From Lepidodermella squamata (lineage: Eukaryota; Gastrotricha), in the NCBI GenBank assembly GCA_047495785.1, contig JBLDXI010000013.1, positions 2,356,001 to 2,420,000 on the forward strand: a DNA stretch of 64,000 bases, given 5' to 3'. Below, piece by piece: positions 58,109 through 64,000 of this stretch. The translations under genes and the position numbers were made by a program. A model generated the notes under the pieces. It did not search any database. It was not told where the DNA came from and was given only the letters and a program-made list of their open reading frames with translations. Position 1 is the stretch's first letter, and each line of letters begins with the position of its first letter.

Positions 58109-59256
58109 ATGTCTGGAGATTCGGTGTTGAGGTGGGGCTTGGTAGGTGTCGGAATCATTACCCAAGATTTTCTACTGGCGATTCGACGGGCAGGACTCAA
58201 ACGCCATCGTCTTGTTGGCCTGGCCTCTTTATCCTCACCTGATAAAGCCCGAGAACTGGCTGAGAAGTTTGGAATCGAGAAAACTTACTCGAGTTATGAT
58301 GAGATGTTTGCGAATCCTGAAATAGGTATAGTATCTTAGTAATAGACTGAATTTTCAAGTTTTTACAGGATTTCCTGAAAACAGATGCGATTTACATCGG
58401 TTTGGTCCACCATCAACATTACCCGGTAGCTAAGGCTGCTCTACTGGCTGGTAAGGCCGTTCTTTGCGAGAAACCCCTCGCTTGCTCCTTGGAAGAAACC
58501 ATGGACCTGGTCGAAACAAGCCGCAAGACCAAAACCCTGCTAACCGAAGCGTTATGGTCGGCATTCTGCCCATCGTACGCCCGAGTTCGCGAGCTGATTT
58601 CAAACGCAAGCCCCGTCTCGCTTCAGGTGACGTTCACCCTAGCCTTCCCGGACCGCCCACCCCGGCCCGACAACCCGAAAATCGGCTACAACAGCGCCAT
58701 GTGGGGCATTGGAATTTACGCGGTTCATTTTGCCACGCTGGTTTTCGGCCCGAACCCGCGCCACGTTGCAGCTACTGGCCGCGTAGATTCGAACCACGTC
58801 GATCGCGGCGAATCGATAACTCTGCAGTATGGCCCGGAGAGTTCGCCTAAATTGGCTAGTCTGCTCGTAGACACCCAAAGCGGTGCGCCGAGCGATTGCG
58901 TCGCTACAATTTTCTGCCACGCCGGTAACCCAGCCGGCATTACAGCCATCAAAATCGCGCCTGAATTTTGGATGCCGAGTCGCATTGAAATTATCAAGGC
59001 GGATGGCTCGTCGACAGTCGAGCATTTCCCACTGCCAGGCGTTGTTGACGAGAAATTTAAGGCGGATAAATTTTTCCTACTCAACAGCGAGGGCCTGGCC
59101 TACGAAGCTGATGCTTTCGCGGATATTGTCGACGCGTGGAAGAAGTCGAATGGTACGGTTATTGAACACCCGCTGCGAAGCCATGAACAAACGATAAGTG
59201 ATGCGCGAGTCATGCAGACTTCTCTGGAAATGATTCGCAAGCAGCACAATGCGTGA
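58109..59256 (+). CDS. Dihydrodiol dehydrogenase-like oxidoreductase, copy A
   Basis: Two exons (58109-58325, 58385-59256) give 362 residues of the Gfo/Idh/MocA family, closest in layout to trans-1,2-dihydrobenzene-1,2-diol dehydrogenase (DHDH). The N-terminal Rossmann motif is WGLVGVGIITQDF; the active-site lysine motif is AVLCEKPLA; MWGIGIYAVHFATLVFG follows in the substrate-binding domain. It ends with the family-typical EGLAYEADAFADIVDAWK and IEHPLRSHEQTI. It would use NADP(H) on small cyclic diols or sugars; the substrate is not evident. The second intron of copies B and C is missing, and the ...AMWGIGIY segment differs from their ...AMLDIGIY. It is the most diverged of the three. Confidence 0.88.
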
Positions 59257-59398
59257 CAAAATCTAAGTTGATTCTGACATACCGACGATTTTTCTCGAAC
59301 TATTTTTCGTTGATTTTTGATGCGGAATTCTCTATTTTTTCGATTAAATTGCTTTACCTATCCATTACTGAATAATTTTAGATTTTCTTGAATTATTG
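59257..59398. other. 142-nt intercistronic spacer (copies A/B)
   Basis: Contains aataattttag (AG at 59380-59381), an acceptor-like site 17 nt before the copy B ATG. Confidence 0.45.
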
Positions 59399-60635
59399 AT
59401 GGCATTGAAGTGGGGAATAATTGGCTGCGGTGGAATCAGCAATGATTTCTGTTTGTCGATTTTTCGAGCAAAATTTCCCCGCCATAAGTTGGTTGGAGCA
59501 GCATCTCGTTCTTCGCTCGAATCGGCCCAAAAATTCGCCAAGAAATTCAACATGCCAAAAGCTTTCGGAACTTACGATGAGCTTTTCGCCGACCCAGAGA
59601 TAAGTAAGGAAAATTGCGAGTTCATAAATGATTTAGAACAGAATTAAATTAAATTAAATCTTGAAATCGATTAAATTGAATCTTATTGAAAACATATTTG
59701 ATGTTTTCAGATGCGGTTTATATTGGAAATTTGAACCCTGATCACTTGGCAGCGGCATTGGCAGCTATCGATGCCGGAAAAGCCGTTTTATGCGAGAAAC
59801 CGCTGACCCTGAGCGGTGCAGATGACAAGCGAATTTTCGAAGCTGCCAAGGCTAAGGGTGTCCTAGTCGTTGAGGCGCTTTGGTCTCGCTTCAATCCGGT
59901 CTATGAGAGGATTCGTCAGCTATTGAAAACCCACAAGCCCGCAGCTTTATCCGTCAACTTCACGGTTGCAATCGAAAACAAGGATCGAGTCGCAAAGCCG
60001 GAATTTGGGTTCGTTCTATTCAATTCTCATCCGAACTTAAATTCATAATTTTATTCAGAGGGAGTGCCATGTTGGATATTGGCATCTACTGCGTCCAACT
60101 CGCCACCATGGTTTTCGGAGGGCAAGCTCCGACTAAAGTTTTAGCCAACGGCCAGCTGAACGACCTTGGGGTCGATATTGCCGAGAGTGTCTCCCTGGGC
60201 TACGCAGACGGTGGCCATGCCGCCCTGCTGATCGACGCCCGAAGTGGCAGTCCATCAATTTGCGAGGCTAAGGTCTTCTTCCTCCCCGGCGGTGAGTACA
60301 CCTCGGCTAAAATCGGCGCCCCGTTCTGGACGCCGACTCATTTGGAGCTGACCAAAACCGATGGGACAACGGTTAGGGAGGATTTCCCGCTGTTCCCGAA
60401 TGTCGATACTAATGATGGTTTGAGCTTTACCTTCGATAACAGTCAAGCCCTCGCGTATGAAGCCGATGGTTTTGCGGATGCGTTTGAAAAATGGCAGGCG
60501 ACCCGCGGCACTGAAAATCCGGTTATTGAACACCCGCTGCGGACACACAAGGACACGCTGATCGACGCGCATATCATGGACACGGTCATGGCTCAGCTGA
60601 AACGCCAGGCCCGAGCTGATTCAATTAAACAATGA
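59399..60635 (+). CDS. Dihydrodiol dehydrogenase-like oxidoreductase, copy B
   Basis: Three exons (59399-59603, 59711-60008, 60059-60635) give 359 residues. The sequence runs MALKWGIIGCGGISNDF (NADP-binding Gly-rich loop), AVYIGNLNPDHLAAAL, AVLCEKPLTL with the catalytic Lys, GVLVVEALWSRFNPVY, GGSAMLDIGIYCVQLATMVF, ALAYEADGFADAFEKWQ and VIEHPLRTHKDTLID. The second intron splits the Gly-Gly of EFGGGSAM in phase 2. Sequence and intron positions match copy C almost throughout, so B and C are the younger duplicate pair. Confidence 0.9.
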
Positions 60636-60778
60636 TTACCTATACTTCAAAACAATCGAAATTCCATGACATTTGTTTGCCGTGCTAATTTTTTTGTGGC
60701 GTTGAATTAAATTTTATTTTGATGATTTCTTTTTTTCGGCTGAATAAAATCGTGTAATTTAGTAGGACGATTTTTATT
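60636..60778. other. 143-nt intercistronic spacer (copies B/C)
   Basis: AATAAA near 60743 is followed by gtgtaatttag (AG at 60761-60762), 16 nt before the copy C ATG. Confidence 0.45.
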
Positions 60779-61947
60779 ATGACCGTCGTTCAGTTGAAAT
60801 GGGGTATAATCGGCTGCGGGGCTATCAGTAACGATTTCGCCCTAGCGATTCATCGACTGAAATCACCCCGCCACAAATTGGTTGGCGCTGCCTCGAGATC
60901 TTCGGCAGAATCGGCTAAAAAATTCGCCGCTCGTTTCAAAATGCCGAAATTTTTCGGGTCTTACGAGGAATTATTCGCTGACCCTGAAATAAGTTCGTCC
61001 GCAATTGAGTAAAAGTAGTATTTAGAGCTGTTTTTTCAGATGCCGTTTATATCGGAAATCTGAACCCAGACCATCTGACGGCGGCCTTAGCTGCTATTGA
61101 GGCTGGGAAGGCGGCTCTTGTCGAGAAACCACTGACAATGAATCTGGAGGATGATAGGAAAATTTTCGAAGCTGCTAAGAACAAGGGTGTTCTCGTTATG
61201 GAAGCCGTTTGGTCGAGATTCAACCCGGTTTACGAGCGAATTCGTCAATTATTGAAGGAAGGCTGCCACAAACCGGCGGCTGTTTCAGCAAATTTCACTT
61301 GTGAAATAAACACTGATCGTATCGCAAAACCAGAATTGGGGTGAATTTTCGTACTAAAATATTTTTTTAATTATTTTTATTTTAATTTTATCAGGGGCAG
61401 TGCAATGCTTGATATCGGAATTTACTGCCTACAGCTGGCCACCATGGTTTTTGGTTATCAGGCCCCGACAGCAATTCATGCAATTGGGGCTGTCAATGAA
61501 TTTGGTGTCGATGTTGCTGAAAGCGTGTCGCTGGAATATCCCGAAGGTGGCCATGCCTCGTTATTGGTTGACAAACGTACAGGGTCTTGGAGCTCATGTG
61601 AGGCCCGGGTGTTTTTCCGCAGCGGCGCCGAGTTCACATCTGCTAAAATTTGTGCACCTTTCTGGGCGCCAACTCGGCTCGAATTGACCCGAGCTGATGG
61701 CACTAGCGTGGTAGAGGATTATCCCATTTACCCGAATTTGGCTGATGATGATGGTCTGGATTTTGTTTTCGTAAACAGTCAAGCTCTAGCGTACGAAGCG
61801 GAAGGATTCGCCGATGCGTTTGAAAAGTGGATGGCTTCAAAAGGCTCCGCGAACCCTGCTATCGAACACCCTCTTCGGACTCATGGTGATACACTAATTG
61901 ATGCTGCTGTAATGGAAGAAATAATTTCTCAAGTGAGGAAAAATTAG
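60779..61947 (+). CDS. Dihydrodiol dehydrogenase-like oxidoreductase, copy C
   Basis: Three exons (60779-60992, 61040-61340, 61395-61947) give 355 residues. Key segments are LKWGIIGCGAISNDFALAIH, AVYIGNLNPDHLTAALAAIE, AALVEKPLTM (Lys retained; Cys before EKP replaced by Val), GVLVMEAVWSRFNPVY, GGSAMLDIGIYCLQLATMVF, ALAYEAEGFADAFEKW and AIEHPLRTHGDTLID. Introns of 47 and 54 nt sit at the copy B positions. Confidence 0.9.
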
Positions 61948-62424
61948 CCTCTCAATTAATATTTTACTCTGAACTTCTTTCGTGAAGATATTGCATCAGA
62001 TATATTCGAAACACAATAAATTCGATGTTTCATCTTCAACTGACTTTTTCTGACTCTAAGTTAATAACGGCTTTAAAAACCATTTGTCAAGGCATGGTTA
62101 CCAAGGTTCACGAGTGCCTCTAAAATGAAAAATGAAACGTTATTGTAATTAAATGTAATTTTCTTTAGTTCGAATGACATTTCAATGATCGACAATTATA
62201 AAATAATCGAGGTCTGTGCTAATTAAGTGTATCATAGAGTATACCTATTGGAACTTATGATTTTATTTCATTGCTCATGGGCCCATGGACTCATTGCAGC
62301 TCCTCCCAACATCGGCGCCGAACAAAATGTTGGCCAAACTAAGACGATAAAATGAATGCATTAGACGAAGTTGGCCGAACATTTTTAAGGACTCCGATCT
62401 CAAGACGTTCGCCCAGGTTCGACC

Positions 62425-62551
62425 AGGCCAAACTGGCGTCGACTAGGTTCAACTAACCGGTGCCGAAAGTTTCAAACTTCAAACAGGCCAAAACAGCTTC
62501 GGCTAGGTTTGACCAAGCTAGGTTCGAATAGGTTCGACTAACCGGTGCCGA
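62425..62551. repeat. Imperfect tandem repeat (about 60 bp, two copies)
   Basis: Two diverged units share aggccaaa...ctaggtt and a conserved end, cgactaaccggtgccga. The pattern resembles decayed minisatellite sequence. Confidence 0.5.
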
Positions 62552-63242
62552 TATGGGTCGTGATTCGATCAAGAGTTGGATAACGTGAATTTTCTGTTGA
62601 CCAATCAAGAAACCGAGACGAAGTTGCGGAGAAGCTGACTGCTTCAACCTTGGGGTGCCACTGCCCAGCGAGCTTTGAATGCTTCCTCGTCACTGCCACC
62701 AGAGCGAATAAGTAATGATTCTCAGTCTTGATGCATTGCACATTTTATTCAGGAGGATTTTAAATGGCGGTATCAAAACCTTCGCAGAACAGTTTTTATT
62801 CGACTGCATTTCGTGATATCAATCGATATTAGAACCCATTATACTTCGACTGATTAAAATTAAATTATCCGTATCAAACATGGTCAATTCTTTATAACTT
62901 GTGCGGCGGCATGATTACAATTTTTGTTTTTCCAGGAGTTTCAACTTGCCGCAAAAGCGGACAATAAACTAATTAGGATTAGGATAGTTTTGACCAATAC
63001 TTACGTCAACGTGGGCAAGAGCAGTAGAAACATGCTGTGTTCTCGCTCGTTAAATCTTGGCAGTCCATGTGATTTCAATCAGCTCTTCGTAAAATGACTT
63101 GATTCAGACTCCAGATACTCGATATGAATTCATCAAGCCTATCACAGGACACTTAACAATAAGAAAACCGCAAACAAACATGCAAACAAACGCCTTCCTC
63201 ACAAAGATATCGACACTCAACGTCTATTGACAATCTTCATTC

Positions 63243-63330
63243 TCAAGGGCTCTGTTAATTTAATCTGAAACAGTTAATCTGTTAACAGTTAATAGTTAAC
63301 AGTTAGTTGCTCTGTTAATCTGAAACAGCT
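63243..63330. repeat. Short tandem/dispersed repeats of gttaatctgaaacag and gttaacag
   Basis: The motif ctctgttaat...tctgaaacag occurs at both ends of the stretch, with gttaacagttaatagttaac between them. Confidence 0.5.
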
Positions 63331-64000
63331 GTTTCCTAAATTTCTCACTGTTCATTCAATATCGAGGGATTCAATTCCATTATTTTATTGGTAAATTTCA
63401 ATTGGCTTCAGACTGAAAGAATTCTGAGCGAATCCCGTTGAGCTTTTAAGCCGTTTCATTCACATAAGCTACAGCAGAACTGAACTATAAGTCAAACAAT
63501 ATTAGCTCCTGCATGATTCCTTCGATTCTTGATAGAATCCGAGGTCGGGACCCGGTTAAGAAATCAGGTCTCGGACTGAAAACTTGAGATCAAAACTCTC
63601 AAAATCCTGCAGTATCCACAAATCTCCTACGACACAAAAACATTTATTTATTACCCAAAATTGTCAATTTGTTTTTTTAATGTTGTTTTAGCAATGAAAT
63701 TAGTTACTTATTGAATAAGATTTTCAGTTTTGACATTTAATTTTTCGAAAATATTTGGCGCTGATGTGGCGTCTTCTGCGTGATTTTAGGTAGTGAGTTG
63801 GAAACCTTCCAAGTCATCTTTAATTTTATGTTAGTCCTGTTCAGATACCATTGTTCTTGATGCCAGATGTCAAATGACATTCGCTTTATGCAGTTGATCG
63901 CGTAAAAGCCAAACTGAGTTCGCTGTAGAGGCGAGAAGCGATGATCTAGAGTGAACGAGACCGACCTATGACGTACCCTTTACCCTTGGTCCATCGTAAA

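Larger units (their letters stand above)
61948..64000. other. Intergenic to window end
   Basis: No supported gene. Contains imperfect short tandem repeats near 62425-62551 and 63243-63330. Short frames at 62453-62741 overlap the first repeat and look non-coding. Confidence 0.4.

Noticed and set aside
1-64000. CRISPR arrays or prokaryotic operon signals
   Set aside because: No regularly spaced repeats; gene structure is clearly eukaryotic.

Overview
The window is eukaryotic. Nearly every recognisable gene is split by short (about 45-60 nt) GT...AG introns, and the acceptors mostly read TTTTAG or TTTCAG. The proteins are animal ones: a retinoic-acid-receptor-type nuclear receptor, alpha-catulin, BAG1, RPS7, a RhoGAP, GH18 chitinases and Ly6/three-finger GPI proteins. 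Compact introns, TTTTCAG-like acceptors and AG acceptors lying 2-20 nt upstream of many start codons fit a small-genome invertebrate with spliced-leader trans-splicing, perhaps a nematode or other ecdysozoan. The sequence alone does not fix the phylum.

Layout. 1-5.5 kb: two GH18 chitinase 3' ends in tail-to-tail orientation enclose a decayed Mutator-like (MULE) transposon and a novel single-pass membrane protein gene. 6.5-8.5 kb: a secreted Temptin-domain/copper monooxygenase fusion behind a TATA box. 9.7-23.7 kb: thirteen small Ly6-like genes, seven on the minus strand then six on the plus strand, with a complete chitinase gene embedded among the minus-strand members. 24.5-34.5 kb: the nuclear receptor gene and the alpha-catulin gene, both minus strand. 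34.5-42 kb: gene-poor, with a cysteine-rich EB-module gene, a non-LTR retrotransposon tail and fold-back repeats. 42-49.6 kb: RPS7, AMDHD2 (both plus), BAG1 (minus), a pogo-like MITE and an ARHGAP19-like RhoGAP gene. 49.6-54.2 kb: no gene seen. 54.2-57.8 kb: an unrecognised proline-rich protein gene. 58.1-61.9 kb: three tandem dihydrodiol-dehydrogenase-like genes. 61.9-64 kb: repeats only.

The left third is dominated by secreted or surface, lineage-expanded genes (chitinases, Ly6 proteins, EB-type proteins). The right half holds conserved cytosolic and nuclear genes, some spaced about 130-145 nt apart like operon members. The most notable items are the Ly6 array, including one member that lost both cysteines of a probable disulfide; the RAR-type receptor with an interrupted ligand-binding domain; the recurrent acceptor-like sites just upstream of ATGs; and the set of mobile elements with identifiable ends. 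All exon boundaries were read by eye from splice consensus and reading-frame continuity. There is no transcript evidence behind them.
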